Under the pieces are notes generated by a model. It saw nothing but the letters and a program-made list of their open reading frames with translations. It was not told the origin of the DNA and searched no databases. 5,421 nucleotides of DNA from Verrucomicrobiales bacterium (GTDB taxonomy: Bacteria > Verrucomicrobiota > Verrucomicrobiia > Verrucomicrobiales > DEV007): positions 1 to 5,421 of the forward strand of contig SLGN01000198.1 in assembly GCA_007123695.1 (NCBI GenBank). The letters run 5' to 3'. The translations under genes and the position numbers were made by a program. Below are positions 1 to 5,352 of the stretch, in pieces (position 1 is the stretch's first letter; each line of letters opens with the position of its first letter).

Positions 1-146
1 CCTCTATGGGCCATGGGAAAGTGGCGCGATGGCGGGGCGGGTTCGGTCTTTGCGGGATTTTTTGATTTCCAAGGGTTGCCTTGGCTGGGGAACCATGCGA
101 GTCTCGAAGCGGAACCCGACTTTTGAACCACATCGGGCAACGACCT

Positions 147-341
147 ATGAAAATGATTCGTCTCTCCTTTGCCACCATCGCCCTCACCTTCGGCTTCGCC
201 CTCGTCGGCTGCGAAACGGCTTCCGAGCCCGCCGCTCCTGCGGAGGAAGCTCCGGCCGCTGCCGAAGAAGCCCCCGCTCCCGAGCCGGCTCCCGCCGTCG
301 AGGAAGCCCCGGCCCCCGCTCCGGAGTCCGCTCCCGAGTGA
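147..341 (+). CDS. Small Ala/Pro/Glu-rich lipoprotein, function unknown
   Basis: Encodes 64 residues that I do not recognise as a named family. Residues 1-21 form a lipoprotein signal peptide: Lys2 and Arg5, a hydrophobic core from about residue 8 to 19, then the lipobox LVGC with the lipidated cysteine at Cys22. The mature 43 residues are almost entirely Ala, Pro and Glu, with EEAP at 33-36, 40-43 and 52-55. They contain no Lys or Arg and should be acidic, extended and disordered. Glu follows the cysteine, so by the E. coli +2 rule the protein would be sorted to the outer membrane (inference). The ATG at 147 was chosen because it places the signal peptide at the very N-terminus; a TTG at 81 in the same frame would add 22 non-signal residues. 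There is no Shine-Dalgarno sequence before it. A strong terminator follows 54 bp after the stop, which supports a real single-gene transcript. It could be a periplasmic spacer or an envelope-tethered peptide. Confidence 0.72.
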   Translation: MKMIRLSFATIALTFGFALVGCETASEPAAPAEEAPAAAEEAPAPEPAPAVEEAPAPAPESAPE

Positions 342-370
342 TGCAGACAGCTCCGGGCTCCGTCCCGGTT

Positions 371-380
371 TGTCGCGACA
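371..380. other. Perfect 10-bp palindrome TGTCGCGACA
   Basis: This ten-base self-complementary sequence lies between the lipoprotein stop codon and the terminator stem. It could be a protein-binding site, or it could be chance in GC-rich DNA. I can show no function for it. Confidence 0.25.
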
Positions 381-395
381 CAGCGATTTCGAAAG

Positions 396-432
396 CCCCG
401 CCGCGCTCTGCGCGTCGGGGTTTTTTCTTTTT
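396..432 (+). terminator. Rho-independent terminator of the lipoprotein gene
   Basis: An 11-base arm at 396-406 pairs with 410-420 across a 3-base loop (TCT), with one C-T mismatch and ten G-C pairs. It is followed directly by six T, one C and five T (421-432). The stem is very GC-rich and the T tract is on the plus strand, so it ends transcription of the lipoprotein gene and protects the convergent hflX from read-through. On the minus strand the hairpin is followed only by CTTTC, so it would be a poor terminator for hflX. Confidence 0.9.
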
Positions 433-459
433 CGCCGGAGGCGCCGTCGGCTCGCCTTT

Positions 460-476
460 CCCGCCTAACCGGCGGG
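460..476. other. Short hairpin at the hflX stop codon
   Basis: CCCGCC at 460-465 pairs with GGCGGC-type partner GGCGGG at 471-476 around a 5-base loop that contains most of the hflX TAG stop codon. There is no T tract on either strand, so it is not a classical intrinsic terminator. It may stabilise the hflX mRNA end, or it may be incidental. Confidence 0.25.
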
Positions 477-1775
477 CTCGAGAAACTCCTCGAAGCGGTG
501 GCGCATCGCGTGGGGGACGATGGCGGTGAGGTGGATGTCGTTGCCCTCGTAGTCCTGCGAGACGATCTTGGCCTCGCGGTGCAGCAGGGCGACGAGATCG
601 GGACGCGCCTGCGGCAGGCGCAGGCGCAGGCGCGAGACGCGGTCCACCATCCGGTCGCAGAGCCGATCGACCAGGCCGGGCATGCCTTCGCCGGTTGCGA
701 CCGAGACGAAGACCGCCTCGCGGTCGAAATGGGTCCGCAGCTCGTGGAGCCGGGCCTCGTTCCCCTCGAGCAGGTCGATTTTGTTCAGGACCGTCACCAT
801 GGGCTTGTCGGCGGCGCCGAGCTCGCGGAGCACGGAGAGGGTCGTTTCGTGGAAGGCGTAGATCTCCGGCGCGCTGGCGTCGAGGACGTGCACGAGGAAG
901 TCGGCGAGGACGGCTTCCTCCAGCGTCGCCTTGAAGGCCTCGACGAGCCGGTGGGGCAGGTTGCGGACGAAGCCGACGGTGTCGGTGAGGAGCAGGGGCT
1001 GGCCGTCGGGCAGCTCGATGCGACGCGTCGTCGGATCGAGGGTGGCGAAGAGCTTGTCCTCGGCGAGGACGGTAGATCCGGCGAGGAGGTTGAGCAGCGA
1101 GCTCTTGCCCGCGTTGGTGTAGCCGACGATGGAGGCCTGGCAGATGCCCTCGTCGCTGCGCTGCTTGCGCTGGGTCTGGCGGTTGCGGCGCACCTCGGCG
1201 AGCTCTTCGCGGATGCGGTCGATGCGTCGCCGCGCGAGGCGGCGGTCGACCTCGATCTGCTGCTCGCCCTCGCCCCGCGCCGCCGCGCCTCCGCCCTTGC
1301 CGCCGCCGGAGCCGCCTCTCTGGCGGTCGAGGTGCGACCACATGCGGGCGAGGCGGGGCAGGGAATACTGCATGCGCGCGAGCTCGACCTGGAGCCGCGC
1401 CTCGCGCGTGCTGGCCCGGTCGCGGAAGATGTCGAGGATGACCTCTTCGCGGTCGATCACGGTGATGTCGCCCTCTTCCTCCCAGGCGCGCTGCTGCGAG
1501 GGCGCCAGTTCGTTGTCGAAGACGATGCAGTCGGCTCCTGCCTCCTTCGCCTCGGCGATCAGCTCGAGGGCCTTGCCCGAGCCGGTGAGCCAGCGCTTGT
1601 TCCGATCCCTCACGAAGACGCAGGCGCTCCCCGCGATCCCGATGCCGAGAGTGGAGACGAGCTCGGCGAGCTCCTCAAGCAGGCTCCGGGCTAGACCCTC
1701 GTCGGCGCGGTCGAAGTAGGCCCCCACGAGGAAGGCGCTCTCGACCATTCGCGGCTTCTCGCGGGTGTCGAACAT
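465..1775 (-). CDS. hflX: HflX, ribosome-splitting GTPase
   Basis: A 436-residue protein, close to the 426 residues of E. coli HflX. HflX is a cytosolic OBG-HflX-family GTPase that binds the 50S subunit and splits stalled ribosomes, notably under heat stress (family knowledge). The N-terminal HflX domain covers about residues 14-150, with GSGK at 65-68, FDNELAPSQQR at 86-96, a VIDRE segment at 106-110 and SLPRLARMW at 138-146. A basic coiled linker follows (about 177-206). The G domain shows G1 GYTNAGKS at 218-225, the switch I TLDPTTRR at 245-252, G3 DTVGF at 265-269, G4 NKID at 331-334 and a G5-like SVATGEG at 358-364, so it should bind and hydrolyse GTP. The linker has a glycine-rich insertion (154-163) and GEGE at 168-171 where many homologues have GPGE. 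The ATG at 1775 overlaps the stop of the upstream isomerase gene (TGATG). An alternative ATG at 1748 would give 427 residues. Stop is TAG. Confidence 0.96.
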   Translation of the reverse strand: MFDTREKPRMVESAFLVGAYFDRADEGLARSLLEELAELVSTLGIGIAGSACVFVRDRNKRWLTGSGKALELIAEAKEAGADCIVFDNELAPSQQRAWEEEGDITVIDREEVILDIFRDRASTREARLQVELARMQYSLPRLARMWSHLDRQRGGSGGGKGGGAAARGEGEQQIEVDRRLARRRIDRIREELAEVRRNRQTQRKQRSDEGICQASIVGYTNAGKSSLLNLLAGSTVLAEDKLFATLDPTTRRIELPDGQPLLLTDTVGFVRNLPHRLVEAFKATLEEAVLADFLVHVLDASAPEIYAFHETTLSVLRELGAADKPMVTVLNKIDLLEGNEARLHELRTHFDREAVFVSVATGEGMPGLVDRLCDRMVDRVSRLRLRLPQARPDLVALLHREAKIVSQDYEGNDIHLTAIVPHAMRHRFEEFLEPAG

Positions 1776-2689
1776 CAGGCAAGGAGCGAGCGCAGTGTCG
1801 CGAAGTCCCTCTTCGTGGCCTCCAGCACCGCCGGAACGATGGCCGCGTCGCTGTGGCCGAGATACTCGACGTGCAGGCTCACGGGACCGTCGAAGCCGCT
1901 TTCCTTGAGCAGCTTGTAGAAGCCCCGATCGACGGCGCCTTCGCCTACGGGGCCCCATCCGATCTTGTTGTCGTGCCAGGTGGGTTCCTTCACGTAGACG
2001 GTGTCGAGGTAGGGTCTGGCCACGGCGAAATGCAGAGGCCAGGCCTTGCCGCCCTCGACGGTGGCGTGGCCGATGTCGAAGGCGATGCCGACGTCCTTGG
2101 GATCGTGCTCGGAGAGCAGTTCGACGAGGTCCCAGATGGGCGCGCCGAAGTAGTCCTTGCCCGAGTGGTTCTGGTAGATGGGCTTGATCCCGATCTCGCG
2201 GCAGAGGGCGACGAGATCGCGGAGACGGGGGCGGAATTCGTCGAGCTGCGGGCGGATGGGGCGCTTGAGGTCGTATTTGTAGTAGCCCATGCGGAAGCGC
2301 TTGATCCCCGCGTCCGCCGCCGCGCGCAGCACCTTTTCGCTGTGCTGCTCGGCGCTGACCTCGTTGATCCCGGAGGTCATCAGGGTGAAGGCGAGGCCCT
2401 CGGCCTTCAGCGCCGCCACGAGCTTGGGGAGGTCCTCGTCGATCCGTTCGGGCACGACGTGTCCGCCCGGCCGCACTGCGCCCTCGATGCCGTCGAAGCC
2501 GAGCGCCGCGATCGCCTTCGCCGTCTCTTCGTAGCTGAGAGGCTGCAGGGCCTTGGTGAAGGTGCAGAATTCGTGGCGTGCTCCGCCCTCCGCGCCGAGA
2601 GCGGAGCTGCGAGGGACGAAGGGTGCGAGGGCGGCGGCGGTGGAGACGCCGAGAAAGCGGCGCCGGCTGGTGGCGGGGGTCTGTGACAT
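1775..2689 (-). CDS. Tat-exported TIM-barrel sugar-phosphate isomerase/epimerase-like protein
   Basis: A 304-residue protein of the xylose isomerase-like TIM-barrel superfamily (AP endonuclease 2 type). The leader has a twin-arginine motif, SRRRFL at 8-13, then an Ala-rich hydrophobic stretch and a probable cut after ALGA (residue 33), so the folded, probably metal-loaded protein should be exported. Barrel landmarks include GFDGIEG at 64-70, MTSGINE at 104-110, YQNHSG at 172-177, FDIGHA at 204-209, VYVKEP at 231-236 and HVEYLG at 273-278. Likely metal ligands are His175, Asp205, His208 and Glu275, by analogy with the superfamily; Glu69 may also contribute. Relatives interconvert keto sugars or hydroxypyruvate, and the true substrate cannot be read from the sequence. 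The start is the only ATG giving an N-terminal Tat leader; the frame stays open upstream only as a shadow of the divergent gene. No good Shine-Dalgarno is present. The stop overlaps the hflX start, implying one transcript. Confidence 0.88.
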   Translation of the reverse strand: MSQTPATSRRRFLGVSTAAALAPFVPRSSALGAEGGARHEFCTFTKALQPLSYEETAKAIAALGFDGIEGAVRPGGHVVPERIDEDLPKLVAALKAEGLAFTLMTSGINEVSAEQHSEKVLRAAADAGIKRFRMGYYKYDLKRPIRPQLDEFRPRLRDLVALCREIGIKPIYQNHSGKDYFGAPIWDLVELLSEHDPKDVGIAFDIGHATVEGGKAWPLHFAVARPYLDTVYVKEPTWHDNKIGWGPVGEGAVDRGFYKLLKESGFDGPVSLHVEYLGHSDAAIVPAVLEATKRDFATLRSLLA

Positions 2690-2707
2690 GCCTTTACCGT
2701 ATCGGAG

Positions 2708-2725
2708 CTTGCCTCTCTCGGCAAG
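2708..2725. promoter_or_regulatory. Inverted repeat in the divergent control region (candidate operator)
   Basis: CTTGCC at 2708-2713 and GGCAAG at 2720-2725 are perfect 6-base inverted arms around a 6-base TCTCTC spacer. The dyad sits near the middle of the 75-bp gap between the two divergent Tat-protein genes and overlaps the candidate -35 element of the rightward gene. A dimeric repressor or activator bound here could control both genes. This is a structural inference, and no regulator gene is present in the window. Confidence 0.4.
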
Positions 2726-2737
2726 ACTTGAGATACT
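2709..2737 (+). promoter_or_regulatory. Candidate sigma-70-type promoter of the DUF6807 gene
   Basis: TTGCCT at 2709-2714 (4 of 6 matches to TTGACA) and GATACT at 2732-2737 (4 of 6 matches to TATAAT) are separated by 17 bp. The start of transcription would be near 2744, about 20 bp before the ATG. On the other strand TTGCCG (2724-2719) and TACGGT (2701-2696) are also 17 bp apart, but the second element matches only 3 of 6 and would leave almost no leader. Both are guesses from spacing and consensus. Confidence 0.3.
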
Positions 2738-2764
2738 GACGCATATCCCTCCCCTCCCGCAGAA

Positions 2765-3772
2765 ATGTCCTCCCCGACCCGCCGCCGATTCCTCTCCTTT
2801 GCCGCCGCCTCCCCCGCCGCCGGGGCCGCGGCCCAGATCATCGGGGGCGGAGCAGGCTGGTCGATCCGGGGAACCGATCCCGTCGAGATCTTCCAAGGCG
2901 AGCGCCGTGTTGCCGCCTACCGCTCCGGCTATCCCCAAGGGCTGCCCTTTCTCGATCCGATCGTCGGCCCCACCGGCGCTCTCTTCACCGCGCCTCTTCC
3001 TCCTGGCGAGGTCGGCGCCGAGCCCGGCGGCGACGGAGGCCCGGCGGGGGCGCTCACCGGCCTTTGGTTCGCCCTCGACGGCGTCAACGGGCGCGACTTC
3101 CACCCGGCGCCGCAGGGCGCGAATCCGGGCCGCATGCGTGGAAGAATCGTCCACACCGGGATGAACGGCGTCCTCATGCAGGGGAACACGCTCACCATCC
3201 GTCTCAAGTCCGAGTGGATGGCGGCGATGGACGGAGGGGACGAAGTGCGTCGCGTCTGCTCGGACTGGCGCGAATTGGTCTTTTCTCAGGCGAGGGACGG
3301 CGCCCTCGTCGTCGACTTTCTCGTCGAGCTGATGGCCGACGCTGGAGACCTCGAGATCGAGCCGGGCGCGGGCGCCCTGTCCCTGCGCCTCCATCCCGGT
3401 CTCGTCTGGAAGGAGGGCGGCGAAGTTTCCCTCCGCAACTCCGAGGGCCTCGCCGACGGACTGGTGCCGGGCAAGCGCGCCCGATGGATCGCCTGCCAGG
3501 GCGCGGATGCCAAGGGCGGGCCCGCCGGCCTCGCCGCGATGGACCACCCTGGCAACCCGGGCGCCCCGGCCTCTTGGAATCTCGACGGAGACGGAGTGCT
3601 TTCGGCCGATCCGCAGGCCCGTTCCGACGAGGACGAAGACGACGGCGACGAAGCCCTGCGGCACGTGCCCAACGGCGAGTCGAGAACCTTTCGCTACCGT
3701 CTCCTCCTCCACGCCGGGGCCACCGATCCCGAGGGCGTCGCCGCCGCGTGGGAGAGCTTCGCCGGAAACTGA
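2765..3772 (+). CDS. Tat-exported DUF6807 (PmoA-family) protein
   Basis: A 335-residue protein that I assign to the DUF6807 family, annotated in Pfam as 'PmoA' (PF14100), a group frequent in Planctomycetota and Verrucomicrobiota. Its biochemical role is not established; despite the family name it does not resemble the particulate methane monooxygenase subunit. It begins with a twin-arginine leader, TRRRFLSF at 5-12, followed by an Ala-rich stretch, so it should be exported folded. Family-like landmarks are PFLDPIVGPTG at 61-71, GLWFALDGVNGRDFH at 99-113, RIVHTGM at 127-133, MDHPGNPGAPASWNLDGDG at 259-277, and the C-terminal GESRTFRYRLLLHAG (304-318). The region just before GLWF, where relatives usually have a DHPHH-like cluster, is a Gly/Ala/Pro stretch here, and Trp-Asn replaces the usual Trp-His at 271-272. 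An acidic run (288-296) is inserted before the last strands. It is divergent from the isomerase-like gene and convergent with lpxK. It lacks a Shine-Dalgarno. Confidence 0.75.
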   Translation: MSSPTRRRFLSFAAASPAAGAAAQIIGGGAGWSIRGTDPVEIFQGERRVAAYRSGYPQGLPFLDPIVGPTGALFTAPLPPGEVGAEPGGDGGPAGALTGLWFALDGVNGRDFHPAPQGANPGRMRGRIVHTGMNGVLMQGNTLTIRLKSEWMAAMDGGDEVRRVCSDWRELVFSQARDGALVVDFLVELMADAGDLEIEPGAGALSLRLHPGLVWKEGGEVSLRNSEGLADGLVPGKRARWIACQGADAKGGPAGLAAMDHPGNPGAPASWNLDGDGVLSADPQARSDEDEDDGDEALRHVPNGESRTFRYRLLLHAGATDPEGVAAAWESFAGN

Positions 3773-3773
3773 G

Positions 3774-3797
3774 GGCCGCCCCCGCCCGCCCGCGGCC
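3774..3797. other. GC-only stem-loop between two convergent stop codons
   Basis: GGCCGC at 3774-3779 and GCGGCC at 3792-3797 are perfect inverted arms around a 12-base C-rich loop. They fill nearly all of the 25 bp between the DUF6807 stop (ending at 3772) and the lpxK stop (3798-3800). With no T tract on either side it is not a canonical intrinsic terminator, but it is placed where a bidirectional one would be. Confidence 0.35.
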
Positions 3798-4988
3798 TCA
3801 GAAGAAGCGCCGCGCCTCGGTGTCGGGGCGGGGTTGGCAGATCCGGGCGATGCATTGGTCGAAGCTTTCCTCGTTGCTGAGGATGCCGATCTCGACCCGC
3901 AGGAAGTAGATGGGCACGTCGAGCCGCGCGAGGCGCGGAAAACGGACGGCGTCCTTCTCCGTGGTGACGATCATCTCGACGTCGGACTCCACGCAGCAGT
4001 TGAGGAAGGTGAGGATCTCCTGCTCGGTGAAGCGGTGGTGGTCCATGAAGCGGCAGGTCGCCTCGATGCTGGCGCCGAGGCGGCGCACGCCCTCCTCGAA
4101 GCTCTCCGGCACGGCGATGGCGCTGATGGTGCCGACGCGCTTGCCCTGAAGCGTCTCCAGAGGGTGCAGGGAGCGGGTTTCGATGTGCTGGAGGTGGCGG
4201 GGGCGGTGCTCGCACTCGATGATCTCGGCGGTGCGGTTGTACCTGCGGATGCGCTCGATGAGCTCGTCGTTCGGCTCGCCGTTGCACTTGGTGATGAAGA
4301 TGTATGAGGCGCGCTTGAGGTTTCGGGGCGGCTCGCGCAGGGTGCCGCGGGGCAGCAGCCGCTCGGTCCCGAAGGGCTGCCAGCGGTCGACGAGGACGAT
4401 GTCCAGGCGGTGGCGCAGCCGCAGATACTGGAGGCCGTCGTCGAGGATGAGGGTGTCGCAGTTGAACTCGGCGATGGCGTGCTTGCCGCTCTTGACGCGG
4501 TCCTTGTCCACGATGACGGGGATGTCGGGCAGGTTCGCGGCGAGCATGTAGGGTTCGTCTCCGGCGGTCTTGGAGTCGAGGAGGAGGGCCCTGCCGTCGC
4601 TGACGACGCGCGGCGGGTCGATTTCGTTTTTGCCCTGGATCTTGCCGGAGAGGCGCTTGAGGAAGGGCTGCTTCACCGACTTGTAGCCGCGGCTGAGGAT
4701 GGCGACGCGGCGGCCGCCGTCTTGGAGGGAGCGGGCGAATTTCTCGACCACGGGGGTCTTTCCGGTGCCGCCCACGGTGAGGTTGCCGATGCTGACGACG
4801 AGGCAGCCGAGGCTGCGTTCGCGGAGGATGCGGTTGCGGTAGAGGGTGAGGCGCGATCCCACGGCGAACTCGTAGACCCAGGAGAGGCCGCCAAGGAACC
4901 AGCGCAGCGCGGAGGCGCGCGCTCCCTTGCGACGGTCGAGGATGACGTCGATGGCGAACTGCTCGATTCTCTCTCGGGTCTGCGGCAT
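3798..4988 (-). CDS. lpxK: LpxK, tetraacyldisaccharide 4'-kinase (lipid A synthesis)
   Basis: A 396-residue protein, longer than the 328-residue E. coli enzyme. LpxK transfers the gamma-phosphate of ATP to the 4' position of the lipid A disaccharide at the inner face of the cytoplasmic membrane, the sixth step of the Raetz pathway. A helical, membrane-associating N-terminal region (about 1-62) precedes the P-loop, [12 protein letters not shown] at 68-79. Then come SRGYK at 99-103, GDEP at 143-146, the catalytic-region DDGLQ at 183-187, PRGTLREP at 213-220, DHHRF at 316-320 and [11 protein letters not shown] at 341-351. All key motifs are present, so the enzyme should be active. Part of the extra length is the N-terminal segment with RRKGARAS at 19-26, which I associate with verrucomicrobial homologues. 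The ATG at 4988 is chosen because homology begins there; the frame continues open upstream through low-complexity repeats without conserved sequence. There is no Shine-Dalgarno, and no partner gene of the pathway lies alongside. Confidence 0.95.
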   Translation of the reverse strand: MPQTRERIEQFAIDVILDRRKGARASALRWFLGGLSWVYEFAVGSRLTLYRNRILRERSLGCLVVSIGNLTVGGTGKTPVVEKFARSLQDGGRRVAILSRGYKSVKQPFLKRLSGKIQGKNEIDPPRVVSDGRALLLDSKTAGDEPYMLAANLPDIPVIVDKDRVKSGKHAIAEFNCDTLILDDGLQYLRLRHRLDIVLVDRWQPFGTERLLPRGTLREPPRNLKRASYIFITKCNGEPNDELIERIRRYNRTAEIIECEHRPRHLQHIETRSLHPLETLQGKRVGTISAIAVPESFEEGVRRLGASIEATCRFMDHHRFTEQEILTFLNCCVESDVEMIVTTEKDAVRFPRLARLDVPIYFLRVEIGILSNEESFDQCIARICQPRPDTEARRFF

Positions 4989-5096
4989 GGGGTGCAAGCG
5001 GGGGGCGGAGGGCGTTGACGAGGGCAACGGTCGCGGAATCGACCCGCCGCGCAACCGCGAATCTGGAGGCGGCCGGGCGCCGCCGTGTCGGCTGCG

Positions 5097-5160
5097 GGGA
5101 GGGGTGGAGGGGTGGAGTGTTGGAGTGTTGGAGTGTTGGAGTGTTGGAGTGTTGGAGTGT
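5097..5160. repeat. 8-bp tandem repeat array (TGGAGTGT)
   Basis: Six perfect head-to-tail copies of TGGAGTGT run from 5113 to 5160. Two decayed units precede them in the same phase: GGGAGGGG at 5097-5104 and TGGAGGGG at 5105-5112. A further imperfect unit starts at 5161 (TGGGGCTC). On the minus strand, the lpxK sense, the unit reads ACACTCCA. A core of identical copies with degenerate edges is typical of an array that grows and shrinks by slipped-strand replication. Confidence 0.95.
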
Positions 5161-5204
5161 TGGGGCTCACCACCGCTCCACCAACCAAGCCTCCGCCCCG
5201 CCAC

Positions 5205-5222
5205 TGCCGTCCAATCACGGCA
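5205..5222. other. 6-6-6 inverted repeat between the two arrays
   Basis: TGCCGT at 5205-5210 and ACGGCA at 5217-5222 are perfect inverted arms around CCAATC. The geometry matches the dyad at 2708-2725 but the arm sequence differs. It may be a binding site upstream of lpxK or a chance hairpin. Confidence 0.25.
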
Positions 5223-5258
5223 ATCGAAATCGGGATCGAAATCGAAATCGGGATCGAA
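5222..5258. repeat. Short degenerate tract of the 12-bp unit, inverted
   Basis: The plus strand reads AATCG, AAATCGGGATCG (5227-5238), AAATCG (5239-5244), AAATCGGGATCG (5245-5256), AA. AAATCGGGATCG is the exact reverse complement of the 12-bp unit of the array at 5353-5421. The lone AAATCG shows that a 6-bp half-unit has been gained or lost. The two tracts face each other about 95 bp apart. Confidence 0.85.
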
Positions 5259-5352
5259 CCATTGCGCAGACGGAGATCCCTCACGCCCTGCTGTCTCCAT
5301 GGATCGGCCGGGCAACTCCCCCGGAGACCGATACGCGATGGAACCGTCCCAT

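Noticed and set aside
61..84. T-rich run plus hairpin at 69-84 as a terminator
   Set aside because: On the plus strand the T run comes before the stem, and on the minus strand the stem is followed by A, so neither orientation fits an intrinsic terminator.
81..146. Upstream TTG start for the lipoprotein gene
   Set aside because: It would place 22 polar residues before the signal peptide and disrupt a well-formed lipoprotein leader.
146..151. TATGAA as a -10 element with TTGAAC at 123-128 as -35
   Set aside because: The spacing is 17 bp, but the -10 would overlap the start codon and transcription would begin inside the gene.
498..1694. 398-codon open frame on the plus strand antisense to hflX
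   Set aside because: It lies opposite a clear hflX with all G motifs. It has no family motif and an odd Glu/Ala/Val-rich composition, as expected from the complement of GC-rich codons.
1776..1958. N-terminal extension of HflX into the isomerase gene
   Set aside because: The extra residues are Arg-rich shadow sequence. The HflX domain starts just after 1775, and the TGATG overlap explains the start.
1853..2686. Plus-strand open frame antisense to the isomerase-like gene
   Set aside because: It starts without a signal, resembles no family and mirrors the codon pattern of the recognised gene on the other strand.
2690..3712. Long N-terminal extension of the isomerase-like protein
   Set aside because: It would overlap the divergent DUF6807 gene and bury the Tat leader inside the protein. 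The start at 2689 puts the leader at the N-terminus.
4410..5018. Plus-strand open frame antisense to lpxK
   Set aside because: It is opposite the P-loop and N-terminal coding of lpxK, is rich in Glu/Ala/Asp/Val and matches no motif.
4989..5315. N-terminal extension of lpxK by 109 codons
   Set aside because: The frame is open to 5315, but the translation is low-complexity peptide from the tandem arrays. LpxK homology begins at the ATG at 4988.
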